Shown here piece by piece: positions 26,254 through 35,154 of a DNA stretch of 64,000 nt; positions within the stretch are counted from its first letter, which is position 1; the number at the start of each line of letters is the position of its first letter. This stretch comes from Candidatus Obscuribacter sp. (lineage in GTDB: Bacteria > Cyanobacteriota > Vampirovibrionia > Obscuribacterales > Obscuribacteraceae): NCBI GenBank assembly GCA_021772095.1, contig JADYXR010000204.1, forward strand, positions 62,001-126,000. Direction: 5' to 3'. Position numbers and translations under genes: made by a program. Under the pieces are notes generated by a model. The model searched no databases. It was given only the letters and a program-made list of their open reading frames with translations, and was not told the DNA's origin.

Positions 26254-27333
26254 CTAAGCCTTCGTCAAAAGTGACGCGAGGTTGACAGCAACGAAGTTGC
26301 GAACAACTTTCTCTAGCGGCGAACTGTCGTAAAATGAATGATGATCTGTGCGGAACAGTTCTTCTATCGTTTCTATCTCGCCTTTTGCCAACTGAACTGA
26401 TACCACTATTTCGGACCCGACGATCTCAAGTCGGAAACGCATGGTCAGCCTGGCATCAGGAACAAGCCTGTAGTTGAACTTCACGAATGCCGTGTAGACC
26501 GGACGCAAAATTTCCTTGCGATAACCGGCTTCCATCTCACGAAAATCTGGTTCCAACGCTGTCGCTAATTCTGTAAAAACCATCTGCAGTCCATTGAATG
26601 CAGTCTGCAAGCGCATCTCCAGAGGTGTGACAGTTTGCGATTGCGTGGAAGAACGCATGGTTTTTAGAAGTTCATCAAGATTCGACATCGTCAGATCTGA
26701 TTTACTGAATGCCTTCAAGCGTTCGAGATCGGCGCTCAGTTCTTGCGCCGATTGATATCGTTCTGTGTGCATCCATTGAAAGGCGCGGTCGAAAATTTGA
26801 TTGACTAGAAACAGTCGCTCCTCGGCAATGTCTGACAGTTTGCTGCGCACAGCCGCGCGTTGGTGCGGCATGCGTCCGTCTCTGTCTTTCAGCATGCCAG
26901 GCGCTTCGCGCGTCAGCGTGTAATAAAAAAGACCAGCCACCGCTGTAACATCACTAACTCTATCGTTGCGATCGGCAACGCGGATGTTGACCTGGTATTC
27001 CGGCAGTTCCAGAAAAGCGGCATGACCATTGCCGTTTCCATTTCCGTTGCCATTGCCATTACCGTTGCCGTTATGGTGCTGATCGCTGGTTGGAAAGCTA
27101 TAGTCGATCAACACCGGGCGGCCATTAGACATCATGATTTGATCGGGACGCAGGTGCGAATGCATCATGTTGCGGCCGTGACAATACTCGAGCACGTTGA
27201 GTATGCGCAAGCACATCTCCGCAGCTTCATCGAGTTCGACCGGCGGTTTGCTCTTGAGATAAGTCTCGAGTGTTTGTAAGTTTGAATGAGTTTTTGGCAT
27301 GCTTCTGTGGACTGGCTTTGCAATTCGACGCAA
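26254..27333 (-). CDS. Truncated Ser/Thr pseudokinase with Asn-Gly linker
   Basis: This 359-residue protein has a kinase C-lobe without an N-lobe. The segment around LETYLK through LEYCHGRNMMHSHLRPDQIMM aligns with the alphaD-alphaE-catalytic loop of PknB-like kinases. However, the HRDLKPxN loop reads HSHLRPDQ (catalytic Asp lost) and DFG reads DYS. An (Asn-Gly)8 tract follows, then about 220 residues of unknown fold. No Gly loop or catalytic Lys is present. The listed start is a TTG; an ATG at 27300 is possible. The frame is open about 25 codons upstream without a standard start, so the 5' end may be eroded. It lies downstream of the WYL and DUF2939-like genes on the same strand. Confidence 0.65.
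   Translation of the reverse strand: MRRIAKPVHRSMPKTHSNLQTLETYLKSKPPVELDEAAEMCLRILNVLEYCHGRNMMHSHLRPDQIMMSNGRPVLIDYSFPTSDQHHNGNGNGNGNGNGNGNGHAAFLELPEYQVNIRVADRNDRVSDVTAVAGLFYYTLTREAPGMLKDRDGRMPHQRAAVRSKLSDIAEERLFLVNQIFDRAFQWMHTERYQSAQELSADLERLKAFSKSDLTMSNLDELLKTMRSSTQSQTVTPLEMRLQTAFNGLQMVFTELATALEPDFREMEAGYRKEILRPVYTAFVKFNYRLVPDARLTMRFRLEIVGSEIVVSVQLAKGEIETIEELFRTDHHSFYDSSPLEKVVRNFVAVNLASLLTKA
27025..27072. repeat. Hexanucleotide tract encoding (Asn-Gly)8
   Basis: Sixteen codons alternate Asn and Gly with mixed synonymous codons (AAC/AAT, GGC/GGT/GGA). It is a flexible linker in the pseudokinase. The codon mixing argues that the peptide, rather than raw DNA slippage, is being maintained. Confidence 0.85.
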
Positions 27334-27363
27334 CAGCGTGTGACGAGGACCTGTAATATATCT

Positions 27364-27380
27364 ATCCCGTATATCGGGAT
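27364..27380. promoter_or_regulatory. Inverted repeat ATCCCG-N5-CGGGAT
   Basis: A 6-bp inverted repeat with an AT-rich 5-nt centre lies in the gap just upstream of the pseudokinase gene. It is a candidate operator or promoter element and would allow expression apart from the genes upstream. Confidence 0.4.
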
Positions 27381-27453
27381 GGGTAAACGCATTTATCCGT
27401 CGGTATATTTATAAAAGGCAACGATCCGGTCTCGGCATCGGCGCCACGCCAGT

Positions 27454-28473
27454 TTAGAATTTGCCCTTCAGTTGTTTGAGCAACTGTTTGGTGCTTTCAT
27501 GTTGCCCCAAACGCTTGAGCAGATTGCCTGTTCTGTTCTCGGCTTTATCGGGCGCGATATCTTGCAAGCTGCAAACGATCAACTCTTGAACCTGCGTATC
27601 CGTGTCCTCGCCCAGCTTTTGCATAGTCTCTTTAATCTTCCACACGCGAATGACTCGATACATACTGAACAATTCGCCAGGCGTGATCTGCGTCATCTCA
27701 AAGGAAAGCGGAACATTCGCATTCACTTTCGGCGAGAAAAATTCAACTGTTGCGATCTGCCTTTCGTCTTCGGTGTGCACATACATCGATTTGATATTGC
27801 TGGTCTGGAAGCCGTATTCGGTAAGAATCGATTTCACCGACACGCCGTTCGACGGACCGGCGATCAGTCGTCCAATCAATTTATCCTGATGGCTGCTGGC
27901 GTATTCTTGCATTCTTTGAGCAGCCAAACGTTTCAAGTCGTCTTGCTCGGTTTTTAATTCTTGACCGAGGTTGCGCGCGAACTCGCGCAGGTCCAGCTTC
28001 TTTGCCACCAGTTTCACAACCGGATCTTTTGATTCGTATGAATAAACGTTCTGGCAGTGTCCGCCTTGCCAATACAACTGTTCCGGAAAGACGTGATAGA
28101 AAGATGTGTGTGGTATCGGTGCGACTAAACGATCGATGTTTGTCAGCAAAGCGTTGTCCAATCGCGCTTTCGTCATCACAATCGCACCGGCGGCGACGTA
28201 GTTTTGAAAGTTAGACATGCCGTGCGTCGCCATGGCCGGCTGAAGAAAGAGCTCGTTGGTTAGCGTGGTGACGACAGTCTTCGCGTCGCAAAATTGATAG
28301 AACTTTTCTGCATCACGCTTTGAAATCGCTGTGCCAATCTGTTGGATTGTGTAATAAGGACTATGAATCCACCAGAAAATTCCGCCACCACCGAGGATGG
28401 CTAAAACGACCAGCGTGATCGCTACGATCTTAGCGACCGACTTGCCGTCGGGTTTCTTCGCGTGTTTATTCAC
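27454..28473 (-). CDS. DUF2939-like membrane-anchored protein
   Basis: This 339-residue protein has one N-terminal membrane helix (about residues 15-33), followed by SPYYTIQQIGTAISKRDAEK, the opening pattern of DUF2939-type proteins, and a soluble extracytoplasmic domain. Function unknown. The GTG start overlaps the stop of the WYL regulator by 4 bp, so the two are co-translated. That makes this protein a probable partner or target of the regulator. Confidence 0.65.
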   Translation of the reverse strand: MNKHAKKPDGKSVAKIVAITLVVLAILGGGGIFWWIHSPYYTIQQIGTAISKRDAEKFYQFCDAKTVVTTLTNELFLQPAMATHGMSNFQNYVAAGAIVMTKARLDNALLTNIDRLVAPIPHTSFYHVFPEQLYWQGGHCQNVYSYESKDPVVKLVAKKLDLREFARNLGQELKTEQDDLKRLAAQRMQEYASSHQDKLIGRLIAGPSNGVSVKSILTEYGFQTSNIKSMYVHTEDERQIATVEFFSPKVNANVPLSFEMTQITPGELFSMYRVIRVWKIKETMQKLGEDTDTQVQELIVCSLQDIAPDKAENRTGNLLKRLGQHESTKQLLKQLKGKF

Positions 28474-29489
28474 TTAGTCACCGCCTGGTACGCTTCGTAC
28501 ATGCGGCGAATTTCGGTGCGTTCCTGTTCCACCAGAGATGGTGGCGACATGATCTTTGCGCGCGAACCGAACGACCGAATCCAGTGAATGAACTCTCTGG
28601 GATCGTGAAGCTTAATGCTGAACTCTACGTCACCTGTGCCGTCTTTGAGCGGTATCACTTTTCCTTTTGGATGGCGCTCGACTGCTTCAAGAATATAGTT
28701 GGCGATCGTGCGTTCGAAGCGCGCCACTATAGGCGGTTGCTTCTCGCAATCTTCCAACATTTTCATATTGCGAGGAAACGTCATGCCCCAGCCGCAGTTC
28801 ATCAGATAATTCGCTTCTTTGAAGTCATCATGAGCGTCTTCATTGACACCGTTGGCAGTGACGATTTTAAGTTCTTTTATTCTGTCGATTCGGCGCGGAT
28901 AATACGTTTTTTCTTTCAAGTCGCGAGTGATGCAATACCAGCCACGCTCGTGAAAGACCATCACCAGCGGGAAGCCTGCCAGTGTTTCATCCTTGCCGAC
29001 GCGCGGCGTGTTGTAGACAAAACGCACCGCTTGATTCGTTCGAATCGCTTCTTTTAAAACTCGACTGGTCTCGGCGCGATCTTTGTTTTTCATGATGTTG
29101 CGCTGTCTAACAGTTTGAATACGCGGACCATGTGAGCCTGCTGTTCCACGCTGATTGCTCAGCTCGGACAGGCGCGTTAAAACTTCCTGAGCGTCCGGAT
29201 CTTCCATTCGATTGCTCAACATGTGGAGCGCGTCGAGGACTAGACTCATCTCTCGAGCGGAAAGAGTAAAGATGCCTTCTAAAACATAACCGCGTCTCAA
29301 TCTGTCTTTGTCAGGCAGCAGATGAAAGTCCTGCTTTAGTGTCAGAATATCTTTTGCCAGAGTGCGTTCTGTGACATTGATACCAAGTTCTGGAAGTTGC
29401 GTTTTCAATCCGGTGAGGGTGACGCCTGGATTGTTAGCGATGATTTTGATAATTGCTGAGAGTCTTCGGATCTTTTCGGACACGAGCAT
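28470..29489 (-). CDS. WYL-domain transcriptional regulator
   Basis: This 339-residue protein has an N-terminal winged helix-turn-helix (about residues 1-70, DeoR/HTH_11-like). A WYL domain (about 145-215) includes GWYCITRDLKEKTYYPRRID, and a C-terminal WCX-like extension follows (about 245-335). WYL proteins bind nucleic-acid or nucleotide ligands and often control DNA-damage or defence genes. No defence genes are seen here. GAGG lies about 5 nt before the ATG. An inverted repeat just upstream may be its own operator. Confidence 0.85.
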   Translation of the reverse strand: MLVSEKIRRLSAIIKIIANNPGVTLTGLKTQLPELGINVTERTLAKDILTLKQDFHLLPDKDRLRRGYVLEGIFTLSAREMSLVLDALHMLSNRMEDPDAQEVLTRLSELSNQRGTAGSHGPRIQTVRQRNIMKNKDRAETSRVLKEAIRTNQAVRFVYNTPRVGKDETLAGFPLVMVFHERGWYCITRDLKEKTYYPRRIDRIKELKIVTANGVNEDAHDDFKEANYLMNCGWGMTFPRNMKMLEDCEKQPPIVARFERTIANYILEAVERHPKGKVIPLKDGTGDVEFSIKLHDPREFIHWIRSFGSRAKIMSPPSLVEQERTEIRRMYEAYQAVTK

Positions 29490-29498
29490 GACCTCTGA

Positions 29499-29529
29499 CT
29501 AAACGCGCTCTCTCTCGATGGTAGTTTAG
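29499..29529. promoter_or_regulatory. Inverted repeat CTAAAC-N19-GTTTAG upstream of the WYL gene
   Basis: A perfect 6-bp inverted repeat starts 10 bp upstream of the WYL regulator's start. The position fits autoregulation. The wide spacing makes chance occurrence possible. Confidence 0.3.
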
Positions 29530-29567
29530 CACTCATCTGCGGGCGTTGCCTTGCCGGTGATAGTAGC

Positions 29568-29744
29568 GTGAGCTTCGGGGCTCAACAGGTGGATAAGAAC
29601 TCCGAGCATCCCCAGGAACATCTGTCAAAACAACACCTGCCGGAATATCTTTATAGAACTGCGTTGAGGCAGCTCCAGGTTCTAGTCCGCGTTAAAAACA
29701 AAGCTGGAGAACAACTTAAGTACGAAACTCATAGCGCGACTTAA
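29568..29744 (+). CDS. Possible small protein (58 residues)
   Basis: A frame open from 29499 to a TAA at 29742-29744 reads, from a GTG at 29568, as a soluble charged protein (for example HLPEYLYRTALRQLQVLVRV). The composition looks coding. No ATG and no good ribosome site were found, and the stop overlaps the end of the convergent aldo/keto reductase gene. It could be a gene remnant. Confidence 0.3.
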   Translation: MSFGAQQVDKNSEHPQEHLSKQHLPEYLYRTALRQLQVLVRVKNKAGEQLKYETHSAT

Positions 29745-30583
29745 ATCATTCCGAGCGGAACATCACGTTTCGGCGCGGGATAGAGCGAGTCAATCAGCTC
29801 CAGGTCTTTAGGGGTGAGATCAAGCTTCAACGCACCCGCATTTTCTTCGACATGTTTTACTGTTGATGCCTTGGGAATTGTAAACGTTCCATCCAGTCGC
29901 GTGAGAAAAGCGAGAAGCACCTGTTGCACCGTGGCACCATGTGCTTTCGCGACGGTACTCATCTGTTTATATTCCTCAGTCTTAGCACCAGGACTGGTGC
30001 CGAACGGTGTATATCCAACCAGCGCGATATCGTTCTTCTGACAAAACGGAATCAGATTTCGCTCAATTCCTCTATTCCCTAGATTGTATAGAACTTGATT
30101 GCAAGCCAGTTTACCAAAGCTTAAACAGCCCAGCGCTTCTTTCAAATCTTCGACATCAAAGTTGCTGACACCAAACGATTTGATCTTGCCGTCTTTCTGC
30201 AATTTTTCCATTGCGGCAAGCGTATCGGCTAGCGGAATATTTCCGCGCCAGTGCAATAGATAACAGTCGAGATAGTCCAGCTTCAACCGTTTCAACGATC
30301 TCTCCAGCGCCTCGATGGTACCAGTATAGGTGGCATTGGAAGGCAGCACTTTGCTGACTATAAAAAGTTCTTCGCGATTTATACCTTCGAGCGCATCACA
30401 GATCAACTCTTCGGCACGACCGTACATTTCAGCTGTGTCGATATGAGTCAAACCCGATTCCACGCCGCGGCGCAGCGCCGAGATTGCGTCCTCTCGCGCT
30501 TTTCCAACCTCCGGCATTTGCCAGGTTCCTTGACCGATTGTCGGGATCGATTGTTCTAGCGTTCCGAACTTTCTATTAGTCAT
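29741..30583 (-). CDS. Aldo/keto reductase
   Basis: This 280-residue NADPH-dependent oxidoreductase has the family tetrad in place: Asp49, Tyr54, Lys78 and His111 (LLHWRG). NQVLYNLGNR and FGVSNF are typical of AKR5-like enzymes that reduce small aldehydes and ketones. It is cytoplasmic. It starts 5 bp after the HEAT-like gene with no ribosome site of its own, so translation is probably coupled. Confidence 0.9.
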   Translation of the reverse strand: MTNRKFGTLEQSIPTIGQGTWQMPEVGKAREDAISALRRGVESGLTHIDTAEMYGRAEELICDALEGINREELFIVSKVLPSNATYTGTIEALERSLKRLKLDYLDCYLLHWRGNIPLADTLAAMEKLQKDGKIKSFGVSNFDVEDLKEALGCLSFGKLACNQVLYNLGNRGIERNLIPFCQKNDIALVGYTPFGTSPGAKTEEYKQMSTVAKAHGATVQQVLLAFLTRLDGTFTIPKASTVKHVEENAGALKLDLTPKDLELIDSLYPAPKRDVPLGMI

Positions 30584-30588
30584 ATTGT

Positions 30589-31701
30589 TTAGAGGCTGAT
30601 GTGGTATTTAATTTCTTTCTCGAGCATATCGACTTTCTCTGTCAGCTCAGGCGATTTCTTGCCTTCGTTTTGCTGCCATTTTGAAATCAATGTTCGAACA
30701 GTTGTGAGCAGCTCGCGATCGCCGCCATGAATCAACAGTCCGCGCTTTTCAGTCAAAACACGCTCGGCGATGCCCGCCACTTTGTCCATGATTTTATCGG
30801 TGTCGCCGGAAATCGGTTGAAGCGCACTGGCTACCTGAGCGGCATCAGCAGATTCCAGGGTTTTGCCATCCAGCAATTTGAACAATGTCGGAGTCGCTTT
30901 CGATGCGTTCTTACCCAGGCGGCCAAGCGCTTTTGCAGCTTCGCCTTTGCCGCTCATTCCTGAAACGGAATTGTCGAGTTTAAACGCAATCCAGTCAGAC
31001 TGCACCGCTTCGATTAAAACATCAACCATAACGGCACTGTCCTGCACATGACGGCTCAAGTGAACTGCTGCCCACCAGCGGTTCTTCGGTTCCTTGCTTT
31101 TCAGCATTGGCGTCAAAACTTCGATGATTTCTTTCGGATTGCCGCTCGCTTCCGGATACCATTTGATCGCTTCCGTGCAACCGCCCGCGGCGGCTTCCTT
31201 GAGCAGCTCATTGAGAATCCCGGCTCGCGGCAACAGGTTATTCAATATATTCATGTTCGCCTGTTCCCACGAATTGCCGCGCGTGTAATCGCGGGCATCA
31301 ATTGCGGTGGCGACGGCTCGCGGCAGACCATGGTCCTCGACCGATTTCAAATAATCATCAACTGTCGATTTTTGAAACTGACGCCACGGATTATTAATAA
31401 CGGATGTCAGATACTCGTGAAATTTTTTGTCGATTTTTTTGAATAGTTCGGGAAACTCAGTGCGCAATGCCGCATCAAGCGGCGGATGCGCGGTCATCGG
31501 CGAGTCGCTGAGTTGAGCCGCTGCCTTTGCCGGAGCGGCAGGAACGTTTTTGTTCGCAGCCGGGCTTTTCGCTGCTGGCTTTTGGGCGGCTGGGGATTTC
31601 GAGCCGGCCGATTTCGACGCGGGCGCTTTTTGCGCAGGCGCCTTTTGTTTTGAAGCTGAGCTTGACTTCTTCTTGCTAGAGTCGTCTTTCTTGCCAGGCA
31701 T
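30589..31701 (-). CDS. HEAT-like repeat protein with Lys/Ala/Pro-rich N terminus
   Basis: This 370-residue protein has a low-complexity basic N terminus of about 70 residues (Lys, Ala, Pro, Ser; histone-H1-like in composition). Helical repeats follow (about 190-330), with NRWWAAVHLSRHV and GEAAKALGRLGKNA typical of HEAT/PBS-lyase repeats. A protein-protein scaffold, possibly DNA- or membrane-associated through its basic tail, is inferred. AGGTTG lies about 6 nt before the ATG. It forms an operon with the aldo/keto reductase. Confidence 0.65.
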   Translation of the reverse strand: MPGKKDDSSKKKSSSASKQKAPAQKAPASKSAGSKSPAAQKPAAKSPAANKNVPAAPAKAAAQLSDSPMTAHPPLDAALRTEFPELFKKIDKKFHEYLTSVINNPWRQFQKSTVDDYLKSVEDHGLPRAVATAIDARDYTRGNSWEQANMNILNNLLPRAGILNELLKEAAAGGCTEAIKWYPEASGNPKEIIEVLTPMLKSKEPKNRWWAAVHLSRHVQDSAVMVDVLIEAVQSDWIAFKLDNSVSGMSGKGEAAKALGRLGKNASKATPTLFKLLDGKTLESADAAQVASALQPISGDTDKIMDKVAGIAERVLTEKRGLLIHGGDRELLTTVRTLISKWQQNEGKKSPELTEKVDMLEKEIKYHISL

Positions 31702-31846
31702 GCGTTACAACCTATATCGTTTTAATTACAAAGACCACGAAGAATTTTAGCAAATTTAGTCACTCAGCTAATGGTTTAAACCCTTTGACAACATTGCCTG
31801 ATATGCTGAGACTTGGGCGTTTAGTCCCACCCGGGCAAGTGGATTT

Positions 31847-33784
31847 ATGTTTAAAACTGAACTAATTGCTGCTCTTTGGCTTTCCGCCTTTCTCTCGTTC
31901 GGCGCGACCGCCGTCAATCAGGCGGCTAGCGCAGCAGGCGCCGTAGTCGAAACTGGGACCAGTCAAGACGCTCCCACGATCCAATCCGATATTGTCTTGC
32001 CACATTCTGTCGACGCTTCGGATAGTTTCGACTCGCATCCGGAAAAATCTGGGCCCGATCCTTTTCAGGCATCTAGTACTGCGTTTTTCAAGGGCGATTA
32101 TTCTCTTGCCAAAACTCATTGTTTGAATTGTGCAAAGGCAAAACCCGGCAAGACGGCTGTTCTAACTCCTGACGATTTTGCATCAAGCACGACCGACCTG
32201 GATATGGCTAAAGAAGCCAGGATCAGTATCAATCTTGGACTATGCGACTTAGGATTGAAAGAACCCGAGAAAGCTCGGCGATGGTTTGAACACGCGCAAA
32301 AGATGCTCGACAAAATCAAGGAGCCGTCGCCATTAGACGCTGCCGATTGTTTAACCGGCTTAGGCGAGTGCCACTATATGCAGGGTCAAACAAAACTAGC
32401 CTTGCGCGATTACTCCGAATCGATTAGTTTCTACAAACAGAAATTAGGTCGCTGGCATCCCGATAGCATCCCGGCTCTAGAAGGTCTTGCCGGGAGCCAT
32501 TACGTTCAAGGCGACTATAAAACTGCGTTGCCTTTGTACGAACAAATCGCGAGAATCGATCTCGCTCAGTTCGGACCAGAACATCCGCGTCTTGGATTTT
32601 CATTGAACAGCGTGGCAGAACTTTATTATGTGTTGAACGGCTGCACGTCTTCTCGTGAGCACTTCGAACAAGCGATCTGGATTTTTAAAAAGTACAATAC
32701 AGAACGTCTTCTTGCAAAATTGAAAGCCGAGTCCAACGGAATTGATGATACCAAACTCGCCACCATGCGCCAGCGTATTATCCATTCGATCATGGGCACC
32801 AAAACGCCACCAAATATACCGGACATTAGCTATGAGCTTCTAAAGTCTGATGACTTCGATCCCAAGAATCAGGCTTTTAAACTGCGTCCGAATGATTTTG
32901 ATAATTGGAGAATTCCACGACGTCGAGTGGACGATACTTTGTTTGTTTCAATCGATCCGAAGGTGGAACAGAAAGGGCTCATATTTTGTCTTCACGGACT
33001 GGGTCTGCACTCCGGTAGCTTCAAAGATTTCGCCGACAAAATTAATGGCTCCGGATATGGAGTGATTGCACTCGATGTTCGCGGCTTCGGTTCATTCGCG
33101 ATGGAAAAAGGTCTGGACAAATTAGATCTAAATGCCGGGCTTGAAGATCTCGCCGCGGTGCTCAGCATCATCCGTTCGCACAATCCGAATTTGCCGATTG
33201 CGGTACTCGGTGAATCCATGGGTGGTGCCCTGGCTTTGCAACTGGCCGCCAAATATCCCGAGCATGTCAGCGCATTGATTAGCGCAGTTCCTTCCGGGAA
33301 GCGCTATAAAGCTGCGTCTACAGGGTTGCTTGTTGGTATCAAATTGCTTGAGGACAAAAAGAAACCGATCGAGATCGGCAAAAAATTTGTCGAACAATCA
33401 AGCTCCAATCAAGGACTTCGCGACGTGTGGCTTAACGATCCGAATGCGCGCTTTAAACTCTCGGCGCAGGAGTTGATTCGGTTTCAAGAGTTCATGAACC
33501 AGACTGAAAAATCTGCGAAAGAGATTAAGCAGACTCCCGTCATCATTTTTCAGGGCTTCAAAGATCACCTTGTAAAATCGGAAGGGACGATCGCTTTGTA
33601 CGGCGCTCTGGGCACACCTCAAAAAGATTTGGTTTTGGTCGGAGATGCGGAACATTTGATCTTCGAAGAGGGACAAGCGCCCGATGATATCGTAAGAATG
33701 CTGGCTGCCTGGTTGGATTGTCACATTGGTTCAGATTCCGCTGTGAAAACGAAATCAACCGCGGTGAAAAGACTACCGCTATAA
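31847..33784 (+). CDS. Secreted TPR-alpha/beta hydrolase fusion
   Basis: This 645-residue protein has a signal peptide (residues about 5-30) and TPR/kinesin-light-chain repeats (about 70-270). A serine hydrolase domain of the monoacylglycerol-lipase type follows (about 355-635). The oxyanion segment is CLHGLGLHSG and the nucleophile Ser457 lies in GESMGG. The acid is in GFKDHLV and the His in GDAEHLI, so the triad is complete. An esterase or lipase acting in the periplasm or outside the cell is likely. TPR fused to hydrolase is unusual and could recruit it to a complex. Confidence 0.8.
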   Translation: MFKTELIAALWLSAFLSFGATAVNQAASAAGAVVETGTSQDAPTIQSDIVLPHSVDASDSFDSHPEKSGPDPFQASSTAFFKGDYSLAKTHCLNCAKAKPGKTAVLTPDDFASSTTDLDMAKEARISINLGLCDLGLKEPEKARRWFEHAQKMLDKIKEPSPLDAADCLTGLGECHYMQGQTKLALRDYSESISFYKQKLGRWHPDSIPALEGLAGSHYVQGDYKTALPLYEQIARIDLAQFGPEHPRLGFSLNSVAELYYVLNGCTSSREHFEQAIWIFKKYNTERLLAKLKAESNGIDDTKLATMRQRIIHSIMGTKTPPNIPDISYELLKSDDFDPKNQAFKLRPNDFDNWRIPRRRVDDTLFVSIDPKVEQKGLIFCLHGLGLHSGSFKDFADKINGSGYGVIALDVRGFGSFAMEKGLDKLDLNAGLEDLAAVLSIIRSHNPNLPIAVLGESMGGALALQLAAKYPEHVSALISAVPSGKRYKAASTGLLVGIKLLEDKKKPIEIGKKFVEQSSSNQGLRDVWLNDPNARFKLSAQELIRFQEFMNQTEKSAKEIKQTPVIIFQGFKDHLVKSEGTIALYGALGTPQKDLVLVGDAEHLIFEEGQAPDDIVRMLAAWLDCHIGSDSAVKTKSTAVKRLPL

Positions 33785-33921
33785 ATTCGCCGGCGCTTTG
33801 ACCCTTGACTGATTTGAACGGTTGACGCAGCCCGTCGATCACTGCTGGAACCGCATCCTCTCACCCCGACCGGTGGAAATCCTGGTTCGAGTCCAAACCG
33901 CAAACGTTGTGGTGTCAATTC

Positions 33922-33947
33922 GATCCAATATGTTGATTAGTTGGATC
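33922..33947. promoter_or_regulatory. Inverted repeat GATCCAA-N12-TTGGATC upstream of the ATP-grasp gene
   Basis: A perfect 7-bp inverted repeat lies 54 bp before the start of the glutathione-synthetase-like gene. A weak promoter (TTGGAT at 33941, AATACT at 33965) would overlap the right arm, so a repressor site is plausible. Confidence 0.4.
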
Positions 33948-34000
33948 AGCTATAGTTTGGGCAGAATACTAGGACCCCTGTTGCTACCAATGAGAGTCAA

Positions 34001-35047
34001 ATGCGCCTGGCACTTTTTATCAACGACTTCCAAACAGAGAGAGCGACTTACACAACGAATCTTTTCGCCATGACGGCTATTAATCGGGGTCACGAGGCGT
34101 GGATTATTAGCGCCGAAGACTTCATTTACGATCGCGATGACAAGGTCAAAGCAATTGCCAGGCATGCGCCCAAGTCGAATTACAAAAGCGCGGCATCATA
34201 TTTATCAGATCTTCAAAGTCCTAAAGCCCGCGTCGAAGAAATTGTCGTGGACGATTTCGATGTAATGATGTTGCGAAGTGATCCAGCCGATGAAACTGGT
34301 CCAAGAAACTGGGCGCAGTCGGTGGGCATTGATTTTGGCAGGGAAGCCACCCGCCGTGGTGTCATCGTTCTCAACGATCCTAACGGTTTGTCCAACGCTC
34401 GCAATAAAATGTATTTTCAAACCTTCCCGGAAGAAGTGCGACCACGCACAGTGATCACGCGCAACCGTCAAAAAATCAAACAGTTTGCTAATGAGATGGG
34501 AAACTGGATTGTATTGAAGCCTCTTCAGGGTTCAGGCGGCAAGGGCGTTTTCCTGGTCAAGCCGGCAGATATGTCCAACCTTAATCAGATCGTTGACGCA
34601 ATCAGTAAAGATGGTTACATCATCGCTCAGGAATATTTGCCTGAAGCTGCAAAAGGTGACGTTCGTTTGTTCATGATGAATGGACATGCGATGAAATACA
34701 AAGGAAAGTACGCAGCGTTCCGGCGAATCGGCGCAGAAGGTGACATCCGAAGCAACGTGCATGCCGGCGGCAGCGTTGAGCAAGCGATCATCACTGAAGA
34801 AGCGTTGCAACTGGCGAACATGGTTAGACCGAAGCTTGTTCAAGACGGAATGTTTTTAGTCGGCCTGGATATCGTCGGTAATAAACTGATGGAAATAAAC
34901 GTTTTTAGTCCCGGCGGTTTGGTCAACGCACAACGATTCGAAGGTGTGAATTTCGCGCACGGCGTGATCGATGCTCTCGAGCATAAGGTCGATTACATGC
35001 GGTTCTATAAACGCCTTTTCGACAACTCTGAGATGTGCACGCTGTAG
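34001..35047 (+). CDS. Glutathione-synthetase-like ATP-grasp ligase
   Basis: This 348-residue protein has the prokaryotic glutathione synthetase layout: an N-terminal substrate domain (NDPNGLSNARNKM), then ATP-grasp with VLKPLQGSGGKGVF (P-loop-like), AQEYLP and MEINVFSPGG (metal-binding Glu and Asn). It would join gamma-glutamylcysteine and glycine, or another dipeptide pair. It is slightly longer than GshB (about 315), and no gshA is in the window, so another ligase of the family is possible. Confidence 0.8.
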   Translation: MRLALFINDFQTERATYTTNLFAMTAINRGHEAWIISAEDFIYDRDDKVKAIARHAPKSNYKSAASYLSDLQSPKARVEEIVVDDFDVMMLRSDPADETGPRNWAQSVGIDFGREATRRGVIVLNDPNGLSNARNKMYFQTFPEEVRPRTVITRNRQKIKQFANEMGNWIVLKPLQGSGGKGVFLVKPADMSNLNQIVDAISKDGYIIAQEYLPEAAKGDVRLFMMNGHAMKYKGKYAAFRRIGAEGDIRSNVHAGGSVEQAIITEEALQLANMVRPKLVQDGMFLVGLDIVGNKLMEINVFSPGGLVNAQRFEGVNFAHGVIDALEHKVDYMRFYKRLFDNSEMCTL

Positions 35048-35154
35048 TGAGAAAGTCGTAGTTTGGGATGCAAAGATTCCATTGTTGGTATCATTTGCTG
35101 AGTCGCGATGTTGTTGAAGCGCGCTTATGTCGCAGCGCGCTCGTAGCATGCTGT

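Noticed and set aside
33883-33893. GGTTCGAGTCC looks like a tRNA T-loop
   Set aside because: The T-stem pairs only three bases, no matching acceptor stem or anticodon arm is found, and no CCA-like 3' end follows.
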